A DNA stretch of 52,800 nt from CAZQGO01 sp964593065 (GCA_964593065.1 CAZQGO010000021.1:1-52800), one strand, 5' to 3'. Shown: positions 7,347-15,425, counted from the first letter of the stretch. Translations and numbers: made by a program. Notes: generated by a model not told the origin, from the letters alone.

Positions 7347-9017
7347 TCATAGCGCCGGCTCTTCAGCCAGCTCCCCCGCCAGGCGATCCGTTTCCGCCGC
7401 CGCATTTTCAAGTTCTTCCCTGCGGTCCTCGGCCTTGGCCAGCAGCTGTTCGATGGTATGGAGCTCATCCCGAATAAACGCCGCCGCCTGCCCGGCAAGA
7501 TCGTCGACGGAACGATTGCTGGTTTCGGCCCATTGCGCCGCCAGCCGGCTCAAATTCTTCTCCGTTTCCCAAGGAAGCAGATTCATGAAATGCCGGTTGA
7601 ACCAGGGCCGCAGCAGCCGCATGGGAATCACAAACCAGAAGGATTCCCAGGGGGTATCAAAAATTCTTCCGATGTGCAGGTCCGGATGGCGCGGCGCCTC
7701 GACGCGGGCTTCAAATTGCGCCCCGGCAAACCGCATGCCCAGCGCGGCGGCAATGGCCTGCGACAGCCTGTCCTGAAAGGCCTGAACCATCCGCGAAAAG
7801 CTCGCCAGCGCTTCCCGCAAATATTGGTCCGCCAGCGGCGGGCCTTCTTTCTCCGAGATCCGCTCCATCTCCCCGGCCAAGCGGTTCCCGGCCCAGTCGC
7901 GGAAAGCCCGCGTCGTCTTCTCAAGGTTGCCTTTCCAATCCCGCAGTCGCGGCCGCAGTTCTTCCGTGAGCCGCTCCATCAGGGGCCGGGATGCGGCTTG
8001 AAATCGCCGCCGGGCGGCCGCCTGCAACCGTGATTTTACATCTCCGGATATGACCCGGATTTCGTTTTGGATGGCAGAGGAAAATGCCTTTTCATGCTCC
8101 AATTGCCGCTGCAGCGCCAGGCGCGATTCGCCCTTGGCGGCCGCGGCGGCCAACGCCAGGCCGAGGTATTCGCGGAGGCCGGCCGCCAGCGTCCGCAGTT
8201 TGTGCCGGATGATTTCGCCCGCTCGCCGCGAAGATTCGGCGGCCAGGGATTGCCCCAGATAATCCAGGACGGTTTGCCGGGCGGATTCATACCCCGGGCG
8301 TATGGAAAAAGGCAGGATGCGGATCGTTTTCCCCAGCCGGTGTTCGGATTGCTGGCGGATGAACGCGGTCACCTCCTGAAGATCGCGGGGTGAAACCAGG
8401 TCCGCCTTGGTGACCAGGATGGCGATTTCCGGGGTATATTGATCCAGGTCCTTGAGAAGCGAAACGTCCGTTTCCGCCAAAGGGCGATCGGCGCTTACCG
8501 TCAGCAGGGCCGCCCCCACCCGGGGCAGCCATTCCTTGGAGGTCAGGGTGTTGTGGATGAACACGCTGCCCATCCCCGGCGTATCGATGAATTGGAGAGG
8601 GGCGAATTTGGCCAGCGCGGCCGACTCCACCTCCACGCGCGCCACCTGCTTCTCGTTGCGGGGGTTCCTCGGCTCGGCAATAAAATCGCCGATCCGTTCC
8701 AATGCGACCGGCTCGATCCTGCCGTCCAAATAACAAACATCCGCCCGATCCCCCGGGCCGTAGCGAACGCGGGTGATCACGGCCGTGGCCGGCAGCACCG
8801 CCACGGGCATCAGTTCACGCCCGAGAACCGCGTTGATGAACGAGCTTTTCCCGGCCTTGAAGCCGCCCACCACGGCGACCGCGATCACTCCCTGCTCCCG
8901 TATTTGCTCCCGAACGGCCGCGAGCTGCGGAGACAGGGCCTCCAGGCGGAACTCGCCACACAGGCGGCTGATCCGCCCCAGGTATGATTCAGCGCTTGCG
9001 ATACGCTCTTCGGCCAT
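7347..9017 (-). CDS. Bacterial dynamin-like GTPase
   Basis: About 556 residues from the ATG at 9015-9017 (AGGGG 6 nt upstream; another ATG is immediately before it). GTPase motifs are all present: P-loop GGFKAGKSS, switch I Thr in LPATAVIT, DTPGMGS (G3) and TKAD (G4). After the G domain come long helices (AAAAAKGESRLALQRQLEHEK and beyond) and a short hydrophobic stretch SFWFVIPMRLL that could be a membrane paddle, then a helical C-terminus. Family members remodel or protect membranes. It is preceded by a structured RNA with an intrinsic terminator, which may control its expression, and is followed by the DUF6062 gene. Confidence 0.88.
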   Translation of the reverse strand: MAEERIASAESYLGRISRLCGEFRLEALSPQLAAVREQIREQGVIAVAVVGGFKAGKSSFINAVLGRELMPVAVLPATAVITRVRYGPGDRADVCYLDGRIEPVALERIGDFIAEPRNPRNEKQVARVEVESAALAKFAPLQFIDTPGMGSVFIHNTLTSKEWLPRVGAALLTVSADRPLAETDVSLLKDLDQYTPEIAILVTKADLVSPRDLQEVTAFIRQQSEHRLGKTIRILPFSIRPGYESARQTVLDYLGQSLAAESSRRAGEIIRHKLRTLAAGLREYLGLALAAAAAKGESRLALQRQLEHEKAFSSAIQNEIRVISGDVKSRLQAAARRRFQAASRPLMERLTEELRPRLRDWKGNLEKTTRAFRDWAGNRLAGEMERISEKEGPPLADQYLREALASFSRMVQAFQDRLSQAIAAALGMRFAGAQFEARVEAPRHPDLHIGRIFDTPWESFWFVIPMRLLRPWFNRHFMNLLPWETEKNLSRLAAQWAETSNRSVDDLAGQAAAFIRDELHTIEQLLAKAEDRREELENAAAETDRLAGELAEEPAL

Positions 9018-9032
9018 CATGATCCCCTGCGG

Positions 9033-9072
9033 AAATAAAAAAACTCCCGCCAGTTTTTGACGCCAGCGGGAG
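9033..9072 (-). terminator. Intrinsic terminator in the leader of the GTPase gene
   Basis: Minus strand stem CTCCCGC (9066-9072) / GCGGGAG (9044-9050) followed by TTTTTTTATTT (9033-9043). It lies between an upstream structured RNA and the start codon at 9017, so it could be an attenuator or the end of a separate small RNA. Confidence 0.75.
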
Positions 9073-9082
9073 AGTTGACATT

Positions 9083-9173
9083 CCTGTCCGCCCATCTCCT
9101 ACTGGCCGTGTTCCAGTAGGAGTCATCAGCCTGTCCGAGGCGGTTGCGGGGGACCCCATCCCCTGTAAACAGG
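9083..9173 (-). ncRNA. Putative structured leader RNA (riboswitch or sRNA candidate)
   Basis: On the minus strand the segment can form four stems: CCTGT/ACAGG (9169-9173 with 9083-9087), a side hairpin GGGGA/TCCCC, CCGCC/GGCGG (9139-9143 with 9088-9092) and a perfect 10-bp hairpin CTCCTACTGG/CCAGTAGGAG (9113-9122 with 9096-9105). The outer pairings stack continuously because GGCGG and ACAGG are adjacent. An intrinsic terminator follows directly. I compared it from memory with cobalamin, ZTP, NiCo, Moco, glycine, T-box, SRP and 6S RNAs and found no convincing match. Confidence 0.5.
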
Positions 9174-9232
9174 TTGATTATTTATGAGACGGCACGGCCT
9201 GTCAAGTGAATAGGCAGCCGTTCTTTCCCGGC

Positions 9233-9332
9233 NNNNNNNNNNNNNNNNNNNNNNNNNNNNNNNNNNNNNNNNNNNNNNNNNNNNNNNNNNNNNNNNNNNN
9301 NNNNNNNNNNNNNNNNNNNNNNNNNNNNNNNN
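9233..9332. other. 100-N scaffold gap in intergenic region
   Basis: Exactly 100 N. Flanks do not share an obvious overlap. The 466-nt stretch from 9018 to 9486 holds the RNA leader, the terminator and this gap, and I see no gene in it. Confidence 0.95.
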
Positions 9333-9486
9333 CGCCGCGCCGTAAACCATGACGTCCGCCCTGGTGGAATCGCCGTCCCCTCATTTTCCGCAAGAGAAGT
9401 CTACCAATTCCCCCGCAAACGTAGTAAAAAGATAGGCGGATGGTCCCAGCTCAGGGACACGAATACAGCCAGGAGGAAGAAAAACC

Positions 9487-10896
9487 ATGAAAACAGGTCT
9501 GTCCGGGGCGGTCCTCGCGGTGATTTTCATCTTGTCCGGCGCAGCCGGTCTGCGGGCCGACGACACCAGCGTCGGCCAGCTCGGCGACGAGATGGCAAGA
9601 GTCAAGGAGAAGGGCTACCTGGTCCTGTCGCCCGAATATTATAAAAAGGCAGACCAGAAGCTGGAAGAGGCCCGCCGCTTCGTCCGGGACAACAAAACCC
9701 GGGAGGCGGAGCGGACCGCCAAGGCGGGTCTGGTTTTCTTGAAACAAGCCCAGAAATACGCCGGCCAAAGCATGGAGGTCCTCCAGGAAGCCCTGGGCGT
9801 CCGGGACAAGGCCATCGAGGCCGGGGCTCCCGACTATTTCCGCGATTCATTCTTGAGTCTTGACCGCCAGCTGGAGAACGCCACCCGGGCCATCGAGCAG
9901 GGCCGGATCGCGGAGGCCAAAAAACGCCAGCCCGAGCTCATGAAAAAATATTCCGAGCTGGAGATCGAGGCCCTCAAAAAAGGTACGGTCGACCTGGCCA
10001 AGTCCAAGATCGCGCAGGCCAAGCAGGACGGCGCCGGCGGCGAGGCGCCCAAGACCCTCAAACTGGCCGAAGCCGAACTGACCCTGGCCTCTTCGGTGCT
10101 GGAAGCCGACCGGACGGACACGAAAAAGGCGGATGCGCACGCCAATCGCGCCATCCGGCTGGCGGGCCAGGCCCAGGAGATCACCGAGTTGTCCAAGACG
10201 TTCAAAGCCGGCAACTTCAGGAACGAGGACATCATCCTGTGGTATCAGGAGCACCTGCAAAACATCTTCCGGGCCCTGGACCCGGACCTCCGCTTCGACC
10301 AGCCGAACCGCACGCTGGTGGCCAACCTGAAAAAATCAGTGGACGCGCTCATCGAAAACCAGGTGGTCACCGGCAAGCTGCTGGAAAAGAAACAGGAAAA
10401 AATCACCGAGCTGGAGGCCCAGCTCGACAAGCAACTCGGCGAGGCCAAACAGGCCCAGCTGCTGGAGCAGAGGAACAAACAGCGCTTCGCCGACGTGCAG
10501 GCCCAGTTCAGCGAGGGCGAGGCGAGCGTCTACCGCAAGGGCGACGACGTGCTGATCTCCGCGCACGGCTTCTATTTCCCGGTCGGCAGCTCGCAAATCA
10601 GCACCAGCAATTACCCCCTGCTCAACAAGATCGCCAGCGCGATCCGGCAGTTCCCGGGTTCGCAGGTGAAAATCTCCGGGCACACGGACTCCACCGGGGC
10701 GCCTGAAAAGAACCTGAAGCTCTCCATCCAGCGGGCTGAGAGCGTGGCCAAGTTTCTGACCGAGGTGGGAATGATCGAGGCCGGCCGCATCACCGCGGAG
10801 GGCTTCGGGGACACCAAGCCCGTGGCCAGCAACAAGACCGTGGAGGGGCGCAGTCAGAACCGGCGGATCGAGGTTTACATTCAAAATCCGGAGTAA
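9487..10896 (+). CDS. OmpA-family protein with long helical N-terminal region
   Basis: 469 residues. Signal peptide at 1-24 (cleavage near LRA-DD). Residues about 30-330 are charged, Ala/Lys/Glu-rich helices with repeat-like segments (YYKKADQKLEEARRF, EAERTAKAGLVFLKQAQKYAG), resembling DUF4398-type repeats. The C-terminal 125 residues are an OmpA/MotB peptidoglycan-binding domain: FYFPVGSSQIS, VKISGHTDSTG, SIQRAESVAKFL, GFGDTKPVASN and RSQNRRIEVYI. It probably anchors the envelope to peptidoglycan from the periplasm. AGGAGGA lies 9 nt before the ATG. It is a single gene, convergent with the phosphopantetheinyl transferase gene. Confidence 0.92.
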   Translation: MKTGLSGAVLAVIFILSGAAGLRADDTSVGQLGDEMARVKEKGYLVLSPEYYKKADQKLEEARRFVRDNKTREAERTAKAGLVFLKQAQKYAGQSMEVLQEALGVRDKAIEAGAPDYFRDSFLSLDRQLENATRAIEQGRIAEAKKRQPELMKKYSELEIEALKKGTVDLAKSKIAQAKQDGAGGEAPKTLKLAEAELTLASSVLEADRTDTKKADAHANRAIRLAGQAQEITELSKTFKAGNFRNEDIILWYQEHLQNIFRALDPDLRFDQPNRTLVANLKKSVDALIENQVVTGKLLEKKQEKITELEAQLDKQLGEAKQAQLLEQRNKQRFADVQAQFSEGEASVYRKGDDVLISAHGFYFPVGSSQISTSNYPLLNKIASAIRQFPGSQVKISGHTDSTGAPEKNLKLSIQRAESVAKFLTEVGMIEAGRITAEGFGDTKPVASNKTVEGRSQNRRIEVYIQNPE

Positions 10897-10923
10897 GCAG
10901 CCGGTTTCTGCACGCCGCGGCGC

Positions 10924-10948
10924 GCCTGCCGGGCGGAACCCGGCAGGC
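10924..10948. terminator. GC-rich hairpin between convergent genes
   Basis: Perfect 10-bp stem GCCTGCCGGG / CCCGGCAGGC with a CGGAA loop, located between the OmpA-family gene and the end of the 11-gene lipid operon. No T tract follows, so it is a terminator candidate only. Confidence 0.45.
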
Positions 10949-10996
10949 GGGGCGGCGGGACAGATTCCCTCCGCATCGCGGAATGGACCGGCTGCC

Positions 10997-11686
10997 CTAC
11001 CCTCCGCTCCGAGACCCGGCCGCCGGCAGGCAGCACAAGGTGACCACCCAGTCCGGATCGTCAAATCGCCTGCCCTGAAACCTTTGCCCCCGAAGGAACT
11101 CCTCATTGAGGTCTGCGTTTAAAACAAACTCAAAACCGCCTTCCGAAACCGGCGGGAGCAGGGAGAACGCCGTGAAAGAGAAGTCCCGCCGGACCAGGGG
11201 GGACAGCAATTTAAACCCACTTTCCTTGGCGCTGGCGAACATGTGCGTCAAGGCGTGCCCGCGGATGTTATGGCCGTGGAGCCAGTCGAGTTCATCTTCA
11301 TTGGCGATCAGGGCCAAGGCCCCCCGGCTTACGGGTTTGGCGCGGCTTTCGATATCGATCCCCAGGGAGCGGTAGTCCCGCAACCAGGCGGCCACGGCGC
11401 AAAAAGTATTTTTTGCGTGGGAGATGCTGCCGCAAACGCGTCTTGGCCAGACCGGGGCACCTGTGGCCGCGGCATATATGGGCTGGGGCGCCATCCCCAG
11501 TCCGGCCAGGGCGCGCCGGGCGCACCAGCGGCCGGTCGCAAATTCTCGGCGCCGGCGCGGAATGGCCGAGGCCACGGCCGTCTCTTCCCCGGGCAGCAGG
11601 ACTTTCATGGTCTTCAGGGTCAGGGTTCCGGCAAAGCGGATATCCAGTGCGGACAGTTGGCGGGCGAGGCGGGAGAAAAATCTCAT
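10997..11686 (-). CDS. 4'-phosphopantetheinyl transferase, Sfp/EntD type
   Basis: 229 residues from the ATG at 11684-11686; an upstream GTG at 11704 is possible but has no ribosome site. It transfers phosphopantetheine from CoA to the Ser of carrier proteins. Family motifs are present: GSISHA (86-91), LGIDIE with Mg ligands D111 and E113, and FASAKESGFKL (150-160) with E155 and K159. Being last gene of the operon that also encodes an ACP, it is very probably the dedicated activator of that ACP. The start lies 2 nt beyond the stop codon of the dehydratase gene. Confidence 0.93.
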   Translation of the reverse strand: MRFFSRLARQLSALDIRFAGTLTLKTMKVLLPGEETAVASAIPRRRREFATGRWCARRALAGLGMAPQPIYAAATGAPVWPRRVCGSISHAKNTFCAVAAWLRDYRSLGIDIESRAKPVSRGALALIANEDELDWLHGHNIRGHALTHMFASAKESGFKLLSPLVRRDFSFTAFSLLPPVSEGGFEFVLNADLNEEFLRGQRFQGRRFDDPDWVVTLCCLPAAGSRSGG

Positions 11687-11688
11687 CC

Positions 11689-12216
11689 CTATTCCAAAAA
11701 ACACACTTCACACAGGGCGGTGGTGCAAATCCGCCCCTGGCAGGTCACCTGCCCCTGCACGCTGCCCAGGCAGGTATCCTGGGCCAGTTTCCGGGCGACG
11801 ATCTCCACCTCCTGCCCTGGGAGCACGGGTTCCAGGAACTGGGCGCCCATGATCTTGGTGGCCCGCACCTTGAGGGGCCGGGGCGGATCGGCGATGCGGC
11901 GGCTCTGCTGGTTCAGGAAATAATACAGGCACAGGCCCGCCTGTCCGATCATTTCCAACTGCAGGGTCCCCGGGTAAACCGGCGAGCCCGGGAAATGGCC
12001 CTGAAAGACCGGGTCAGCCTCCGCCAGGCGGCGGGACGCGGCCAGGACCGCCTGCTCCAGGTCCAGTCCACACAGGCGGTCCAGCAGCAGAAAGGGTTCG
12101 CGGTGCGGCAGGATGCTGGCGATGGCGGCCCGGTCATAGGACCAAGCCCCCGTCAGCAGCCCCGGCGGGGCCAGGATTTTTTTCCGCAGCGACTTGAGGA
12201 TCGCCTCGTAATCCAC
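11689..12216 (-). CDS. FabZ-like hotdog 3-hydroxyacyl-ACP dehydratase
   Basis: 175 residues from a GTG at 12214-12216, 2 nt after the stop of the oxoamine synthase gene. It has the FabZ signatures ILPHREPFLLLDR and GHFPGSPVYPGTLQLEM; the catalytic His (H74, in GHFPG) and Glu (E88) are 14 residues apart, as in FabZ. It would dehydrate 3-hydroxyacyl-ACP to enoyl-ACP. It differs from housekeeping FabZ by a 25-30 residue N-terminal extension and location in a specialised operon. The start codon lacks a strong ribosome site, so translation may be coupled to the upstream gene. Confidence 0.88.
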   Translation of the reverse strand: MDYEAILKSLRKKILAPPGLLTGAWSYDRAAIASILPHREPFLLLDRLCGLDLEQAVLAASRRLAEADPVFQGHFPGSPVYPGTLQLEMIGQAGLCLYYFLNQQSRRIADPPRPLKVRATKIMGAQFLEPVLPGQEVEIVARKLAQDTCLGSVQGQVTCQGRICTTALCEVCFLE

Positions 12217-12218
12217 GT

Positions 12219-13475
12219 TCAGTTTTTCAACCCTTTGACGATGACGTCCTCGATGATGTTGCACGCCTCGTCCATTTCCGCTTCCGTCAGCTGGGCCGAG
12301 ACCGAAATCCGGAAGCGGCGGGCATGGGCCGGCACGGCGGGAAAATCCACGGGTTGCAGGAACAAGCCGCGTTTTTGGATCTCCGTGGCCATTTGAAAGA
12401 GCTTTTCCCCCGAAGACCCGATGATGATCGGGATCACCTGGGATTCGGTCCCCCCCAAGTCCAGGTTCAGGTCCAGCAGCCGGCGCTTGAGATAGGCCGT
12501 GTTCTCCCACAGCTTGTCCCGCAGGGAGGAATCCCGGGTCGCGACCTCCAGGGCCTTCATCATGCCGGCCACGATCGCGGGAGCGGGCGCGCAGGAAAAA
12601 TGGTAGGAGGACGCATAGCATTTCAGGTAGCGGATGAGCCGGGCGTTGGAGCAGATGAAGCCGCCCACGCCTCCGAAGGATTTGCTCAGCGTGCCGAAAC
12701 TGACGCCGACCTTGTGCTCCAGGCCGAAATGCTCGGCCACGCCCCGGCCGTGAGGGCCGAACATGAGGGTGGAATGGGCCTCGTCCAGGTACAGCCCGGC
12801 CTGGTGCCGCTCGCAGGCCGCCACCACCTCCGGCAGCTTCACCAAGTCCCCGTCCATGGAGTAGACGCCCTCCACGGCGACCAGTTTGCGCTTGCCCCGG
12901 CTCTTCTCCAGCATCTGTTCCAGGGAGTCCGGGTTGTTGTGCTCGAAGAAGAGCATTTTGGCGCCCGCCAGGGTCCCCCCGTCCACCAGGCTTTTGTGGC
13001 ATTTTTCATCGAGAATGAACACGTCGCCTTTGCGCAGGATCCCCTGGATGGTCCCCAGATTCCCGCCCAGGCCGCTGGAAAAGAGCAGGCAGTCCTCTTT
13101 TTGCTTGAACTCGGCCAGCTGTTTCGCGAACCGGATGTGCAGGTCGAAGGTGCCGGAGAGGAGGGGCGCGCCCGAAGCGCCCAGGCCGTATTGGTCCAGG
13201 GCTGCGCGGGCGGCTTGAATCACCTCCGGATGGGAGGACAAGCCGAGGTAATTGTACGAGGTTAAGTTAATGACCTGGCGTTTCTGGTGATCCAGATTGC
13301 TGAGGATCTCGGTGGTGCTCCGGGGGGCGCGCAACAATTGCTGCTCGAAAAAGCTGAAGCAATAACTGATCTTCGGGTCCGCCATCCAGGTATCGAAGTC
13401 CGCGGGCGGAGCCAGCACATCCGGATTATCGTTGTGATGGAAATCAGCCAAACTGTAATTGAGGAGATTCTCCAT
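12219..13475 (-). CDS. Alpha-oxoamine synthase (AONS/SPT/KBL family)
   Basis: 418-residue PLP enzyme that condenses an acyl thioester with an amino acid and loses CO2 to give an alpha-amino ketone. The PLP Lys is K265 in GTLSKSFGG; the PLP-contacting DEAHS is at 231-235; LTSYNYLGLSSHPEV and GASGAPLLSGT are classic family signatures. An N-terminal extension of about 50 residues precedes the core, as in serine palmitoyltransferase-like and CqsA-like members rather than biotin-pathway BioF. It lies 12 nt after the ACP gene and no biotin genes are near. I infer that it uses the acyl-ACP made by this operon; the amino acid partner is unknown. Confidence 0.9.
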   Translation of the reverse strand: MENLLNYSLADFHHNDNPDVLAPPADFDTWMADPKISYCFSFFEQQLLRAPRSTTEILSNLDHQKRQVINLTSYNYLGLSSHPEVIQAARAALDQYGLGASGAPLLSGTFDLHIRFAKQLAEFKQKEDCLLFSSGLGGNLGTIQGILRKGDVFILDEKCHKSLVDGGTLAGAKMLFFEHNNPDSLEQMLEKSRGKRKLVAVEGVYSMDGDLVKLPEVVAACERHQAGLYLDEAHSTLMFGPHGRGVAEHFGLEHKVGVSFGTLSKSFGGVGGFICSNARLIRYLKCYASSYHFSCAPAPAIVAGMMKALEVATRDSSLRDKLWENTAYLKRRLLDLNLDLGGTESQVIPIIIGSSGEKLFQMATEIQKRGLFLQPVDFPAVPAHARRFRISVSAQLTEAEMDEACNIIEDVIVKGLKN

Positions 13476-13487
13476 CCGGGGACTTTC

Positions 13488-13733
13488 CTAGCGACTCTGG
13501 TTTTCCATGAATTTGTTGACCAATTCGTCGATGGTCTTGATCTCGGCCAGTTCGGACCTGGGGATCTTGATGTTCAGTTCGCGCATCGAGCAGGAAACGA
13601 CCTCGATGATATCCAGGCTGTTGGCGCCAAAATCCTTGAGGGACCGCGTGGGGTCGAGGTCCGACTCCTTGAGATCCTCCACGTTTTCCAAAATATACTT
13701 CTTGATGACACCGAGTACCTTATCGCGATCCAT
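13488..13733 (-). CDS. Acyl carrier protein
   Basis: 81-residue ACP. The phosphopantetheine Ser is S39 in DFGANSLD, followed by the usual acidic helix II (IIEVV). ATG at 13731-13733 has AAGGAG 7 nt upstream, the strongest ribosome site in the operon. It is the only carrier protein in the operon, so it would have to serve both chain elongation and the HCS branch-point reactions, or share with the housekeeping ACP. A strong hairpin lies directly upstream of its ribosome site. Confidence 0.93.
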   Translation of the reverse strand: MDRDKVLGVIKKYILENVEDLKESDLDPTRSLKDFGANSLDIIEVVSCSMRELNIKIPRSELAEIKTIDELVNKFMENQSR

Positions 13734-13758
13734 GCTGTGCTCCTTGGATGGGTTTTCA

Positions 13759-13784
13759 CACCCCGGGATCCCGATCCCCGGGTG
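13759..13784. other. Intercistronic hairpin just upstream of the ACP gene
   Basis: Inverted repeat CACCCCGGGAT / ATCCCCGGGTG with one mismatch and a CCCG loop, in the 53-nt spacer between the reductase stop (13787) and ACP start (13733). No T tract follows. A stem here could protect the 3' half of the mRNA from decay and so raise ACP levels (inference). Confidence 0.55.
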
Positions 13785-13786
13785 GC

Positions 13787-14602
13787 CTACGCTTGCCCGC
13801 CGCCCTGCCGGCTGGCCTGATACCGCATCATGACATTGTCCCGCAGGGCGACGCCATAATCCGCCGTGATGATCTGGCCGTTGACGGCATCCAGGAGGCC
13901 GCTGCACAATCCCAACACCGTCCGGCCGCACGCTTCGGGGGTCAGCAGCATCTTTTCGGAGACCCCCTGGGCCCGGAGGAACTTGAAAAATTCCTCCCCG
14001 AAGATCATATCAAAAGATTCGGTTTTGACCATGCCGAACCGGATGATGTTCACCCGGCTCCCTTCCTCGAACAAATGCACGGAAAGGTATTTGGCGAAGA
14101 ACTCCAGCAAGGCCTTGGAGGCCGCCACAAAATCATAACCCGGATAAAAATGGTCCGGCCCGTCGCTCGAGACCCCCACCAAGTACCGCGGATAGGCCCC
14201 GAACCTCGCCTTGATCTTGCGGGCATACTCGATCAGCGGCCAGGTGCTGTATTCCAGGCTCTTGAACAGGGTCTTCTTCTTGTACTCGTCCAGGGTCAGC
14301 GTGCGTTGGGCAAAGCCCACATTGCTGACGAAGATATCCAGCCGCTTCTCCCGTTGGGCGATCTCCGCCAGGAGCCGGTCGGTATCTTCGTCCCGGGAAA
14401 CGTCCGCCTCCAGCAAAACCGGCGGGACCGCGCCCAGGTTCTCAAAGCTCGCCAGGAGCCGGTCCCGGTCCGCCGATCCCCATTTATAAGTAAGGTAGCA
14501 CCTGGCCCCGGCCCGGGCGAATTGCAGGGCCGTGGCCAGGCCGATGCCCTTGGTTCCGCCCGTGATCAAAACCGCTTGTTCGCCCATATCAATCTTCAGC
14601 AT
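13787..14602 (-). CDS. FabL-like enoyl-ACP reductase (SDR family)
   Basis: 271-residue short-chain dehydrogenase. The NAD(P) motif is TGGTKGIG (14-21). The normal ketoreductase motif Tyr-x3-Lys is absent: the Tyr position before K163 is Val (VAASK). Instead Y156 and K163 form Tyr-x6-Lys (YDFVAASK), the diagnostic motif of enoyl-ACP reductases of the FabI/FabL type, and the following ALLEFFAKYLSVHL resembles Bacillus FabL. So I call it an enoyl reductase that saturates the enoyl-ACP made by the FabZ-like enzyme or by ECH2. It lies between ECH2 and ACP in the operon. A second ATG at 14587 is an alternative start. Confidence 0.75.
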   Translation of the reverse strand: MLKIDMGEQAVLITGGTKGIGLATALQFARAGARCYLTYKWGSADRDRLLASFENLGAVPPVLLEADVSRDEDTDRLLAEIAQREKRLDIFVSNVGFAQRTLTLDEYKKKTLFKSLEYSTWPLIEYARKIKARFGAYPRYLVGVSSDGPDHFYPGYDFVAASKALLEFFAKYLSVHLFEEGSRVNIIRFGMVKTESFDMIFGEEFFKFLRAQGVSEKMLLTPEACGRTVLGLCSGLLDAVNGQIITADYGVALRDNVMMRYQASRQGGGQA

Positions 14603-14653
14603 CGTGACCGGTCTTTCCTTTGAAACCCGCTGAATGGACGGGCTGCCGACGGG

Positions 14654-14671
14654 CCGCGCCCGCGGGCGCGG
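14654..14671. other. Perfect 18-bp palindrome between ECH2 and the enoyl reductase
   Basis: CCGCGCCCGCGGGCGCGG is its own reverse complement and lies in the 73-nt spacer between the enoyl reductase start and the ECH2 stop. It may act as an RNA stem or is a by-product of the high GC content. Confidence 0.4.
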
Positions 14672-14675
14672 TGCT

Positions 14676-15425
14676 TCACCTGCCGTAGAATTCCGCGATC
14701 CTTTTCCGGGTTTCAGGATCCGAAAAACACAGCCGGTGCATGACGTCTTCCTGCACCCGGGCCGCCGCGAGCAGGGTCTGCTTTTTTACGCTCAGGGCCT
14801 GTTTTAAAAGACTTAAGGATTTTAAACTTTTTTCGCTGATTTGCAAGGCCAAATTTTCGGCCTTGGCCATCACCCCGGCCCTGGGCAGGATGTAATTGAT
14901 CTGAGTCCCCCGCCCCTCCAGTTCCCTGCCCTTGAAGCACTTGGCGGTATACATCATTTCATTGGCGATGTTGGGCCCCATCAGTTCCGCCAGCAATTGC
15001 GTGCAGCCCATGCCGGGCGTGAAGCCCAAGGACATGAACACCGCCCCATACCGGCTTTCCCGGGCCGCCACCACCATATCCGAACAGGCCGCCAGCACCA
15101 GGCCCCCGCCGACCGCGTGGCCCTCCATGGCGGCGACCACGGGACACGGGAGGTTCAGCAGGCGCTCGGAGAGCACCAGGTCCTTGACCTGGATCCGGCC
15201 GTCGCAGATATCCAGCAGGTTCCTTTTTTCCGCCCCCCCGCAGAATACCCCGGGCAAGCCGGAAAGAACCAGCACTTTGGGCCGAACGCGCGTCTCCAGT
15301 TCCTCCAGGCCGGACAGGAAATCCCGGACGAATTCCTCGCTGAAGCAATTCTGCCCGTCCTCATCCTGCATCCGCAGCCGGGCGATCCCGTTGGCCTCGG
15401 TCTTGAGTTCTATTTTGTTGGTCAT
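14676..15425 (-). CDS. PksI-like enoyl-CoA hydratase-fold decarboxylase (ECH2)
   Basis: 249-residue crotonase-fold protein from the ATG at 15423-15425, which overlaps the previous stop as ATGA. In HCS cassettes ECH2 decarboxylates 3-methylglutaconyl-ACP to 3-methylcrotonyl-ACP. The segments FCGGAEKRNLLDI (61-73), AMEGHAVGGGLV (99-110) and FMSLGFTPGMGC closely resemble the ECH2 proteins PksI/CurF rather than beta-oxidation hydratases. The oxyanion hole is formed by the two Gly-rich segments. It follows ECH1 and HCS in the standard cassette order. Confidence 0.85.
   Translation of the reverse strand: MTNKIELKTEANGIARLRMQDEDGQNCFSEEFVRDFLSGLEELETRVRPKVLVLSGLPGVFCGGAEKRNLLDICDGRIQVKDLVLSERLLNLPCPVVAAMEGHAVGGGLVLAACSDMVVAARESRYGAVFMSLGFTPGMGCTQLLAELMGPNIANEMMYTAKCFKGRELEGRGTQINYILPRAGVMAKAENLALQISEKSLKSLSLLKQALSVKKQTLLAAARVQEDVMHRLCFSDPETRKRIAEFYGR

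Noticed and set aside
9083..9173. Known riboswitch or housekeeping RNA (cobalamin, NiCo, ZTP, SRP, 6S)
   Set aside because: Compared with remembered consensus motifs; stem sizes and conserved loop bases do not fit, so it is left unassigned.
11689..13002. 437-residue open frame on minus
   Set aside because: The upstream part is a shadow of the oxoamine synthase gene; the real dehydratase begins at the GTG at 12216.
12219..13475. Biotin synthesis gene bioF
   Set aside because: Same fold, but N-terminal extension, ACP neighbour and no bioA/B/D genes argue against a biotin role.
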